The notes below the pieces were generated by a model that saw nothing but the letters and a program-made list of their open reading frames with translations, was not told the origin of the DNA and did not search any database. Positions 1 through 5,740 of a stretch of 7,129 bases of DNA are shown here, one piece after another (within the stretch, counting starts at the first letter, position 1; every line of letters begins with the position of its first letter). Origin of the DNA: Schwartzia sp. (in: firmicutes) (lineage in GTDB: Bacteria > Bacillota > Negativicutes > Selenomonadales > Selenomonadaceae); contig JAILNL010000159.1 in assembly GCA_024691625.1 (NCBI GenBank), positions 1 to 7,129 on the forward strand. The letters run 5' to 3'. The position numbers and the translations under genes were made by a program.

Positions 1-30
1 GGCAATAAGCACAGTCATCATTTTTTTCAT
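1..30 (-). CDS. N-terminus of an exported protein (partial, runs off left edge)
   Basis: Only ten codons are in the window, reading MKKMMTVLIA from the ATG at 30-28. The gene continues beyond the left edge. A strong Shine-Dalgarno site, GGAGGGAG, lies at 47-40 with a 9-nt spacer, and a promoter-like TTGACA element lies further upstream, so the start is well supported. Two lysines followed by a hydrophobic run look like the beginning of a signal peptide, lipoprotein or otherwise. The function cannot be told from this fragment. Confidence 0.7.
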   Translation of the reverse strand, partial: MKKMMTVLIA

Positions 31-95
31 TTTACAAATCTCCCTCCATAATCTTTTTCGATACAACTTTATTTTAGGAAACCTTTGTAAAATCA

Positions 96-125
96 AAAAT
101 ACAGAAAATGTGAAATTTATGTCAA
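96..125 (-). promoter_or_regulatory. Sigma-70-type promoter for the leftmost gene
   Basis: On the minus strand a perfect TTGACA (125-120) is followed after 18 nt by TATTTT (101-96), which matches four of six positions of the -10 consensus. Transcription would start near 89, giving a leader of roughly 60 nt before the ATG at 30. It lies between the fbp terminator and the leftmost gene, so that gene appears to be transcribed independently of fbp. Confidence 0.5.
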
Positions 126-138
126 ATCATCAACGCAA

Positions 139-178
139 AAAGACCCCGAGCCTGGATGTTTCCAAGTTCGAGGTCTTT
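139..178 (-). terminator. Rho-independent terminator of fbp
   Basis: Two 18-nt arms enclose a 4-nt loop, and the hairpin begins 16 nt after the fbp stop codon. In the minus-strand RNA the arms pair with two G-U wobbles and one A-C mismatch. In plus-strand RNA the same three positions give two C-A mismatches and one G-U, so the hairpin folds better in the fbp direction. The U-run after the hairpin on the minus side is short, about five U counting the last bases of the stem. The plus side has a richer T stretch (176-190), but no plus-strand gene enters it. Confidence 0.75.
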
Positions 179-193
179 CTTTTCCTTTTTCAT

Positions 194-2086
194 TTATGCG
201 TGATGAATGACTCCGCTTCTGTAGGCAGTCAGAAGCGCCCTCAGGTCTTCCATCTCCTCGCGCATTGCCGCGCCTTCATCAGTATCAGCCACAGTAAGAT
301 GATATGACTGCAGCTCCACAGTTTCCGACACAGACTCAATATCACGGTTCTCCCTGAGAGCCGTGCGGACATCGGCAACATGCTGATGTGCCAGCAGGCG
401 GAGTCCTCTGGAATTGGATATCAGGGTAAAGCCTGATATTCCCGTCTTTTTGTGATAAGCATGGCAGAAACCGCCGTCAATGACGATAGCCTTTCCGCCG
501 GATTTTACCGGGCTTTCGCCCTTTTTGACGGGAACGTGGCCGTTGATTATGTGCCCGCGTGACGGGTCAAGACCAAATTCCGCAAGCACGCGTTCACACG
601 CATCGGGATCATTTATAAACTGGAAGTACGGATCATCAGGCTCGTCCCAGGTGCTCTCATCATCAACAAACATGCGTTCAAAGGTCTTAAACTCACGGCC
701 AGAGAATACGGATTCGCGGCCGCACCAGAAATACCACATGTAATCGAGAAGAATCTTACCCCTGCCGGCCCACGCACGGCGGGCTGCCTCATCTACAAAA
801 TCAAAATATGCCCTGCCGCTGTAGTCACCGCCTCCGACAGTCACCTTTGTAAAGCTGCCGTCCGCGTTCATAGGGACGCAGGCATGGAAAAGCAGATTGC
901 CGTTGCAGCATGTGTAGACACTTCCCCTGCGGTACAAAAACTCCACATGACGGCGGAGCGGTTCGCTTGCGAGGAACGAAGCACGAAGCTCGTTCACGAT
1001 TTCTTCTTCCTCAGGGGAGAGCTTCAGCGGGTCCTTCGGGTCAATGGTCGGGAATACCCTCTGATTCATAGCGTAGTCCCTGCCGTCAATCCTCACGGTG
1101 CCGTTCTCGTAATCCACAGCCTCAAGAAGCACACGGGAATCCATGTCAAATTCCGGATGGCGGTGAATTATTTTTCCCTCCAGCTTGAACATGATAATTG
1201 AAATAGCGCGCTCAGCTGCCTTTATAGGCGCCTCATCGGGGTACTGACGGGACGCCCACAGTGTCAGAGAGCGAAGTCCGATTCCATAACCGTTCTCAAG
1301 CACCTCCGTATTGTTGTAGCGGAGATTATTCCTTACCACATTCGCGATGCAGGCATCACTGCCGCATGCCGCCCCCATCCAAAGGATATCGTGGTTGCCC
1401 CACTGAATATCAAGGGACGGATAATCAAATACATCATCAAGAATAGCATCAGGACGCGAACCGCGGTCGAAAAAGTCTCCGACGATGTGAATCCTTCCGA
1501 CAGCCAGCCTTTTTATGAGCTCGGAAAAAACACGGATAAACGCAGGCGCGCTTCCCACCTCAACAATGGATGACAGCAGGCGTTTATGATACTCGAACTG
1601 CGCGGGGTCCGCCTCAGGACGCGTATTCATAAGCTCCACAATAACCGAAGCAAAAGCCTTAGGAATCATTTCCGAAATCTCTGCCAGCGGATATTTGTAC
1701 GACATTACCTTCGCAAGCTCCAGCAGCTTTGCCAGCGTTTCCTCATACCAGTTAGAAACTATGCGCCCCTCATTCTCAAGACTCTCCAGCTTTTCCGCCG
1801 GGTAATAAAGAAGCGTGCAGAACTCAGCCTGCTCGTCTTCCTTCATTCTGTCTCCGAAAACATAGGCAACCTTTTCACGTATAACTCCCGAGCGGTTGTT
1901 CAGAATATGTGAAAACGTGCCATACTCTCCGTGCAGGTCACTCAGAAAATGCTCAATTTCCTTCGGCAGAGTGAGCCGCGACGACAAATGAATAAGCCTC
2001 TCGCTGACAGCCTCAGGTGTAGGATATTTTTCAGAAAGCAGACGCAGATATTTCTCATGACGAATCGGCTGCTCTGTTTGCTTCAT
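194..2086 (-). CDS. fbp: Fructose-1,6-bisphosphatase, class III
   Basis: This cytoplasmic enzyme hydrolyses fructose 1,6-bisphosphate to fructose 6-phosphate and phosphate, the committed step of gluconeogenesis. The 630-residue product matches the Firmicutes class III family (about 640-670 residues), which is unrelated to the E. coli Fbp/GlpX classes. Metallophosphoesterase signatures are visible in order: SDLHGEY at 49-55, VGDFFDRGSR at 202-211, WGNHD at 229-233, NGHVP at 515-519, and a late IDGGFCHAYHKKTG block at 536-549. These supply the Asp, His and Asn ligands of a two-metal site, typically Mn2+ in this family. The frame is intact. The ATG is preceded by AAGGGG (2102-2097) with a 10-nt spacer. 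A hairpin terminator follows the stop. It lies 111 nt downstream of the TPM-domain gene with no clear terminator between, so it may receive read-through as well as using its own promoter. The identification is firm. Confidence 0.97.
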   Translation of the reverse strand: MKQTEQPIRHEKYLRLLSEKYPTPEAVSERLIHLSSRLTLPKEIEHFLSDLHGEYGTFSHILNNRSGVIREKVAYVFGDRMKEDEQAEFCTLLYYPAEKLESLENEGRIVSNWYEETLAKLLELAKVMSYKYPLAEISEMIPKAFASVIVELMNTRPEADPAQFEYHKRLLSSIVEVGSAPAFIRVFSELIKRLAVGRIHIVGDFFDRGSRPDAILDDVFDYPSLDIQWGNHDILWMGAACGSDACIANVVRNNLRYNNTEVLENGYGIGLRSLTLWASRQYPDEAPIKAAERAISIIMFKLEGKIIHRHPEFDMDSRVLLEAVDYENGTVRIDGRDYAMNQRVFPTIDPKDPLKLSPEEEEIVNELRASFLASEPLRRHVEFLYRRGSVYTCCNGNLLFHACVPMNADGSFTKVTVGGGDYSGRAYFDFVDEAARRAWAGRGKILLDYMWYFWCGRESVFSGREFKTFERMFVDDESTWDEPDDPYFQFINDPDACERVLAEFGLDPSRGHIINGHVPVKKGESPVKSGGKAIVIDGGFCHAYHKKTGISGFTLISNSRGLRLLAHQHVADVRTALRENRDIESVSETVELQSYHLTVADTDEGAAMREEMEDLRALLTAYRSGVIHHA

Positions 2087-2121
2087 ACGGATAATGCCCC
2101 TTTACGAAAAGATTTTCTTTC

Positions 2122-2157
2122 ATTTTAACAGATTTTACCCGTTTTGAAAATCAAACA
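2122..2157 (-). promoter_or_regulatory. Possible fbp promoter region
   Basis: The 111-nt gap between the TPM gene and fbp is AT-rich. On the minus strand it contains two TAAAAT hexamers, each matching five of six -10 positions, with TTGTTG and TTGATT as imperfect -35 candidates upstream. TTGTTG and the first TAAAAT are 18 nt apart, a usable spacing, but the -35 match is poor. No strong hairpin is seen in the gap. The choice of hexamers is tentative. Confidence 0.3.
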
Positions 2158-2197
2158 ACAAAGAAAACACTTACGGCCATGCCTGCAAATATTCTCC

Positions 2198-3097
2198 CTA
2201 AAAGCTTCCGCCACCTCCGCCTGTGCTTCCTCTGTCGCTTGAGCTGCTTGAGCTGTCATCGTCGTCCTTGCCTTTCGATTTCGGCGTGACAGTAGTAGTC
2301 GTATAAAGATAGGTGTCCTCTGAAAAAGTGAGCTCAAAGGAATCCCTGTCCAGATATTCGTCCGCCTGCCCCGCGAAGGAAACATTGCTCATGCAGCTTA
2401 CAAGATACGCGCATACGCAGAAGCCTACACAGGCTGCGCCGATAAGCCCGATTAGCAGCGCGCAGATGCTGAACTCATTTGCCGGGTCGTAGGGCTCGCC
2501 TTCCTCCTCGTAATATGCCAGCTCCTTTTCCGCCGCGTCCACAAAAAGCTCTGCGGCACGGTCAAACTCGTTATCCTTGAGTGCAGGAACTATTTCGTCT
2601 TTAATATATGGTATACCTGTTGCACTGGTAATGCGGCGGTTCATGTAATTTCCCGTGGCAATATAGTATTTTCGGTTACTCATGGTAATGTAAAGCACCA
2701 TGCTGCCGTTCGTTCCCTCGTTGTAGACACCGCTCTCCACAAAACGCTTTGCTTCCTGTTCAAGATTCGCTGCTCCGGCAGGAAGATTTTTTACGATGTG
2801 GATTCCCACGTGCACACCGTATTTCGCATTGAGAGCTTCAAGCTTTCTCGTAAGCTCTGCCTGTTTTTCCGCAGAAATGAGATTTAATCCATGCTCCACG
2901 TAAACAAGAGGCTCGTCCTGTCCCCATGATGCCTGATTCTGCTTTGGCTGTTTCGCCTGAGTTACCTGTTTTGTCTGAGTCAGCTTGTCCGCCGTGGATG
3001 CCGCCTCACCCCGTTCAGCACCGAACATTCCTGCAGCGCTTAAAAGCATGAGCACAAAGAAAAAGACGGAAAACCTTTTCATCATTTTCATCATCAT
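2198..3097 (-). CDS. TPM-domain (YgcG-like) exported, membrane-anchored protein
   Basis: The product has 299 residues. It starts with a Lys-containing n-region and a hydrophobic stretch (about 8-25), typical of a signal peptide. A Gln/Lys/Thr-rich linker follows (35-58), then a TPM domain at about 65-195, including VYVEHGLNLIS and the YIATGNY segment. A single membrane span lies at about 210-235. The tail ends in an Asp/Ser run (278-287) and GSTGGGGGSF, the Gly-rich ending characteristic of YgcG-type proteins. The expected topology puts TPM outside and the tail inside. Members are sometimes mislabelled 'methanol dehydrogenase'; the biochemical role is generally unknown, though a few TPM proteins have phosphatase activity or act in photosystem II repair. 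The membrane span is unusually rich in cysteine (C212, C223, C227, C229, C235). The start is ambiguous among three tandem ATG codons (3097, 3094, 3091): AGGAGG ends only 2 nt before the first, so the second or third is better spaced. The gene is coupled to the zinc-ribbon gene upstream. Confidence 0.88.
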   Translation of the reverse strand: MMMKMMKRFSVFFFVLMLLSAAGMFGAERGEAASTADKLTQTKQVTQAKQPKQNQASWGQDEPLVYVEHGLNLISAEKQAELTRKLEALNAKYGVHVGIHIVKNLPAGAANLEQEAKRFVESGVYNEGTNGSMVLYITMSNRKYYIATGNYMNRRITSATGIPYIKDEIVPALKDNEFDRAAELFVDAAEKELAYYEEEGEPYDPANEFSICALLIGLIGAACVGFCVCAYLVSCMSNVSFAGQADEYLDRDSFELTFSEDTYLYTTTTVTPKSKGKDDDDSSSSSSDRGSTGGGGGSF

Positions 3098-3099
3098 TC

Positions 3100-3105
3100 C
3101 CTCCT
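3100..3105 (-). promoter_or_regulatory. Shine-Dalgarno site overlapping upstream stop codon, before three tandem ATGs
   Basis: AGGAGG (3105-3100) shares its first A with the TGA stop of the zinc-ribbon gene (3107-3105), an arrangement that favours translational coupling. Spacers to the successive ATGs are 2, 5 and 8 nt, so ribosomes probably initiate at 3094 or 3091. This would shorten the protein by one or two methionines only. Confidence 0.7.
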
Positions 3106-4208
3106 CAGCTCAGCAGCCATTTGGCGATATAGTAAAATACAGGCAGAGACACTATTGCCGGCACCGCTCCGTAAAGAGCCGCCTTCGTCTTGCTGTATGG
3201 GAGCCTGCCCACAAATTTTCCCGTCTGACCGTTCATCATAAAGGTGTATGGCTTATCCTCATATCTCGTCGTCAGAATCCACACAGGCGCCATAGCGTAT
3301 GAAACATTGCTGTCCTCCTGATACAGCGACTGCGATTTGCAGTCCACACGGGTATATCCGGTCACTGTAGCCTGAAGCTCATCGAGGGCAGTCTGCCCCA
3401 CCCGTTCCTCCGTGTATTTTGCCGCCTCATCAGCATCCACATCATATTTATCCGCAAGATAGCCCGCAAGATATCCGGCGTTGAACTCCACCAGCTCCGA
3501 GTAGTCAAAGGGCTCAATGCTCTGCGTGTAGTCATCGTCCAGCTTTCTGCTTCCGTCATGAGGAACCTTTTCAAATGCCATCGTTCCCTCACGGTCCGCG
3601 TCATAAACGCTGGTCTTCGTAATAATGGCATCCGGCGTATCAATGATATTGTCATCCTCTGCCTTGAAGCTGGCATTCATGCGAACCTTTGAATCGAAAA
3701 GCCAAAAGGGCACATACATAGCCTGAATGTGCTCCACACGGTTGTTTTCCGTAAATGCCCCCGGCAGAAGAATCTTCCCCTTGTAAAACTCCTTCAGGGC
3801 ATTCACGGCATCCTGCTTCGTTTTCTTGAAGGGAATGATGAAATCCGGTCGCATCATTCCGTCAAAACGCGACGGAATCATGGTGGGATTTCCGCAGTAG
3901 CAGCACTCTGTAGCCATCGTATTCTCGTCGCTGACAATCTCCGCACCGCAGGACGAACAGGTAAATTTGCGGAAATTATCCGTTTCCCCGCTTTCCCATT
4001 CGCTTCCTACACTCTTTGTATCCCACTTCGTTTTTTCTGCTTCCTCTGCCTGTGCCGCTCGCTCCTGCTCCTTCTCAAAGAGCTTTTTTACCGTCTCAAC
4101 CTCAAGCTCCGTACCGCAGTATTCGCAAGTAATAGTTTCCTTTCCCGGCTGAAACTCAAGGGGGCCGCTGCAGTTCGGGCACTTATAGCTCACAGTCTTC
4201 TCTGCCAT
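3105..4208 (-). CDS. Double zinc-ribbon, C-terminally membrane-anchored protein
   Basis: The product has 367 residues. Two zinc ribbons are visible: C10/C13 with C28/C31, and C84/C87 with C102/C105, each CxxC...CxxC. Between them is a charged, Glu/Lys/Ala-rich probable helix (about 38-65). The large middle region (about 118-340) has the motifs PDFIIPFKK, YVPFWLFD and MAPVWILTTRY, seen in a widespread Firmicutes family usually annotated as 'TFIIB-type zinc ribbon-containing protein'. A hydrophobic segment at 343-363 followed by Lys-Trp suggests a tail anchor with the ribbons in the cytoplasm. No enzyme activity can be assigned; the name refers only to the ribbon fold and does not imply a transcription factor. 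AGAGGAG (4223-4217) with an 8-nt spacer supports the ATG. The stop lies 7 nt before the TPM gene, and such pairs recur across Firmicutes, often with SPFH-domain genes, so the two products may act in one membrane complex. Confidence 0.85.
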   Translation of the reverse strand: MAEKTVSYKCPNCSGPLEFQPGKETITCEYCGTELEVETVKKLFEKEQERAAQAEEAEKTKWDTKSVGSEWESGETDNFRKFTCSSCGAEIVSDENTMATECCYCGNPTMIPSRFDGMMRPDFIIPFKKTKQDAVNALKEFYKGKILLPGAFTENNRVEHIQAMYVPFWLFDSKVRMNASFKAEDDNIIDTPDAIITKTSVYDADREGTMAFEKVPHDGSRKLDDDYTQSIEPFDYSELVEFNAGYLAGYLADKYDVDADEAAKYTEERVGQTALDELQATVTGYTRVDCKSQSLYQEDSNVSYAMAPVWILTTRYEDKPYTFMMNGQTGKFVGRLPYSKTKAALYGAVPAIVSLPVFYYIAKWLLS

Positions 4209-4232
4209 TTTCCCATCTCCTCTACACGAAAC

Positions 4233-4245
4233 AACACACTGTGTT
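4233..4245. promoter_or_regulatory. Perfect 13-bp palindrome, candidate operator
   Basis: AACACACTGTGTT has two 6-bp arms mirrored around a central C. It lies in the predicted leader of the zinc-ribbon gene, about 20-30 nt downstream of its likely transcription start and 25 nt before the start codon. It is too short and GC-poor for a terminator. A repressor binding site is possible, but no regulator gene is in the window to pair it with. Confidence 0.3.
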
Positions 4246-4271
4246 CATATTGAAAAAGCACATTATTTCTC

Positions 4272-4277
4272 ATTATA
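4272..4277 (-). promoter_or_regulatory. -10 element for the zinc-ribbon/TPM operon
   Basis: A perfect TATAAT reads on the minus strand from 4277 to 4272, in an AT-rich stretch about 64 nt upstream of the zinc-ribbon ATG. No good -35 hexamer stands 16-18 nt upstream, so either an activator is needed or another nearby AT-rich sequence is used. It is back to back with the promoter of the crotonase gene. Confidence 0.4.
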
Positions 4278-4295
4278 TATTAAGTTATCTACATG

Positions 4296-4304
4296 TGCTA
4301 TAAT
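4296..4304 (+). promoter_or_regulatory. Extended -10 promoter of the crotonase gene
   Basis: TGCTATAAT is a perfect -10 hexamer preceded by the TGn extension that compensates for a missing -35, and the -35 region here is indeed poor. The predicted start near 4311 gives a leader of about 31 nt before the ATG at 4342. A 6-bp inverted repeat, GCACAT (4258-4263) and ATGTGC (4293-4298), flanks the divergent promoter region, with its right arm running into the extended -10. Confidence 0.55.
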
Positions 4305-4326
4305 ATATTCAAAAATTCAGACAATG

Positions 4327-4333
4327 AAGGGAG
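4327..4333 (+). promoter_or_regulatory. Shine-Dalgarno site that fixes the crotonase start
   Basis: AAGGGAG lies 8 nt before the ATG at 4342. The earlier in-frame ATG at 4324 sits directly against this motif and has no ribosome site of its own upstream. Translation therefore most likely begins at 4342, giving MSEEATLYEV. Confidence 0.8.
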
Positions 4334-4341
4334 AACCTGTT

Positions 4342-5121
4342 ATGTCAGAAGAAGCAACGCTGTACGAAGTTTTAGGGCAAGTCGCACTCATCACACTGAA
4401 CCGTCCAAAATCCCTGAATTCAATGAGTCTTGACCTTGTTGAAGGTATCATTGAAAAGCTCGATACGGCCGAAAAAGACGATAATGTCCGCACTGTTGTA
4501 ATAACAGGTGCAGGACGCGCCTTTTGCGCAGGAGGAGACCTGGGCTCGCTTGATGAACTGAAAACCACTGCTGAACGCCGCCGTTTCATTGTAAGGGTAG
4601 GAACTATAGTAAAACGGATTCACGACCTTACAAAGCCCGTTATCGCTATGGTAAACGGAGTTGCCGCGGGGGCAGGCTTCAATCTTGCCATCGCCTGCGA
4701 CCTCTGCTATGCATCAGAAGAGACAAAATTCATTCAGAGCTTCGTAAACGTAGGTCTTTCTCCCGACTGCGGCGGCTTCTATTTCCTCGCAAAAACTGTC
4801 GGCCTCGCAAAAGCAAAAGAGCTTATGTTCACGGCACGCCCCGTAAGCGCACATGAGGCAGAACGGCTTAATCTCGTAAACGGTATTTTCAAAACGGATG
4901 AACTTCGCGAAAGAGTGCTTGCTATTGCGGATAAGATTGGTGCAACCGCACCGCTGGCAATCGCCATGACGAAAAAAGCCGTAAACGATTACAGCGCGTC
5001 CCTTGAAGAAACGCTTACCTTTGAATCCCTTGCGTCTTCGTCACTTCTCGGCACTGAGGACTTCCGCGAAGGCGTGAAGGCTTTCTCCGAAAAACGCGCG
5101 CCCAAATTTGTAGGAAAATAA
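4342..5121 (+). CDS. Enoyl-CoA hydratase/isomerase (crotonase), PaaG-like
   Basis: The 259-residue product is a full-length crotonase-fold protein (family about 255-265). The two oxyanion-hole segments are clear: AFCAGGDL at 60-67 and GVAAGAGFNLA at 106-116. The two glutamates that catalyse hydration in classical enoyl-CoA hydratase (E144 and E164 of the rat enzyme) appear replaced, by Asn114 in GFNLA and by a hydrophobic residue near Phe134. Asp142 in VGLSPDCGG instead matches the catalytic Asp of PaaG-type isomerases, which read VGLVPD-GG. It is therefore more likely a double-bond isomerase or other acyl-CoA-processing enzyme than a hydratase; the substrate is unknown. The start was chosen at 4342 because of the ribosome site at 4327-4333. 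The gene stands alone, with its own extended -10 promoter and a terminator 25 nt after the stop, and no other fatty-acid or phenylacetate genes are near. The fold is certain; the reaction is inferred from aligned residues. Confidence 0.92.
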   Translation: MSEEATLYEVLGQVALITLNRPKSLNSMSLDLVEGIIEKLDTAEKDDNVRTVVITGAGRAFCAGGDLGSLDELKTTAERRRFIVRVGTIVKRIHDLTKPVIAMVNGVAAGAGFNLAIACDLCYASEETKFIQSFVNVGLSPDCGGFYFLAKTVGLAKAKELMFTARPVSAHEAERLNLVNGIFKTDELRERVLAIADKIGATAPLAIAMTKKAVNDYSASLEETLTFESLASSSLLGTEDFREGVKAFSEKRAPKFVGK

Positions 5122-5146
5122 TTCATAAAAATCATATGAACGCGAA

Positions 5147-5180
5147 AAACAGCCCGCTTCCCAAAGGAAACGGGCTGTTT
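5147..5180. terminator. Bidirectional rho-independent terminator
   Basis: A perfect 10-bp outer stem (5147-5156 with 5171-5180), one internal mismatch, a 4-bp inner stem and a CAAA loop lie between two converging genes. The plus-strand tail is T-rich (5178-5190), and in the other direction five U follow. The single C-A mismatch in plus-strand RNA becomes a G-U wobble in minus-strand RNA. It serves the crotonase gene (stop 25 nt away) and the thioredoxin operon (stop about 30 nt away). Confidence 0.9.
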
Positions 5181-5209
5181 GCTTTCTTATTCATGTGATT
5201 AGCAGGAGC

Positions 5210-5725
5210 TTACAGTGCAGACTCGATAAACGCCTTCAATTCTCCTGTTGTCATTCCGCCAACATGGTGTCCTACAATCTGACCTCCGACAATCAGATAC
5301 GACTGCGGGATTGCGTTAAGATTATACGCATTCGAGAGAGCATTGCCGTCTCCGGTATAGAACGGAAGCGAGAGGCCGGCGCCCTGTCCGCGGAGATATG
5401 CATGCGCGTCATCTATAGGATCATCTACGGAAACAGCCGCAAAGTTTACTCTGTCCCCATACATCTGATATACCTCATTGATTGACGGCATTTCACCTAC
5501 GCACGGTGGGCACCAAGATGCCCAGAAATTCAGGAACAGCGGCTTGCTCTGCGAAAGCTCTGCTATTGAAGTGACGCTGCCGTCGCGCAGGTTCGTCAGT
5601 GCCTGGTCAGGAGCATCTACGGCTTCTGCAGTACAGGAAATCTGCGGAGCAAAATCCGTGGGTGCGAATGCCGGAGCAAACGCCAGAATACCTGCTGCAG
5701 CCAGTGTGAATAATGTTTTTTTCAT
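5210..5725 (-). CDS. TlpA/ResA-like exported thioredoxin-fold protein
   Basis: The 171-residue product starts with MKKTLFTLAAAG and a hydrophobic core, with a likely signal peptidase site after AFA at about 20-22. The mature part is a thioredoxin fold: FLNFWASWCPPC places the redox cysteines at C72 and C75, and the cis-proline is in NAIPQSYLI (P140). The WCPPC active site and the FLNFWASWC lead-in are typical of TlpA/ResA/CcmG-type proteins, which usually reduce disulfides outside the cytoplasm, for example in apocytochrome c. C31 has no proper lipobox and lies well after the hydrophobic stretch, so a lipoprotein is unlikely. The start at 5725 is preferred over the in-frame ATG 12 codons earlier because AAGGAG (5740-5735) stands 9 nt before it. 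It is the last gene of the redox operon, 13 nt after the iron-sulfur gene, and ends at a bidirectional terminator. No cytochrome biogenesis genes are visible, so its partner is unknown. Confidence 0.92.
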   Translation of the reverse strand: MKKTLFTLAAAGILAFAPAFAPTDFAPQISCTAEAVDAPDQALTNLRDGSVTSIAELSQSKPLFLNFWASWCPPCVGEMPSINEVYQMYGDRVNFAAVSVDDPIDDAHAYLRGQGAGLSLPFYTGDGNALSNAYNLNAIPQSYLIVGGQIVGHHVGGMTTGELKAFIESAL

Positions 5726-5734
5726 AGTGATCTT

Positions 5735-5740
5735 CTCCTT
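5735..5740 (-). promoter_or_regulatory. Shine-Dalgarno site of the thioredoxin gene, fused to upstream stop codon
   Basis: The TAA stop of the iron-sulfur gene (5741-5739) supplies the first two bases of AAGGAG. The 9-nt spacer to the ATG at 5725 decides the start of the thioredoxin gene. The arrangement implies coupled translation of the two membrane-side redox proteins. Confidence 0.8.

Noticed and set aside
884..1201. A 105-codon plus-strand frame inside fbp
   Set aside because: It is antisense to fbp, which has clear family motifs throughout; no independent support.
2165..2190. Possible terminator after the TPM gene (GGCATGGCC followed by a T-rich stretch)
   Set aside because: The stem is only about 3 bp, too weak for rho-independent termination.
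2125..2385. An 86-codon minus-strand frame covering the 3' end of the TPM gene
   Set aside because: It overlaps the TPM gene in another frame, has no ribosome site and its translation is Arg/Cys-rich without domain character.
3729..4253. A 174-codon plus-strand frame opposite the zinc-ribbon gene
   Set aside because: It is antisense to a well-supported gene. The translation is Leu/Arg/Cys-rich noise from the opposite strand.
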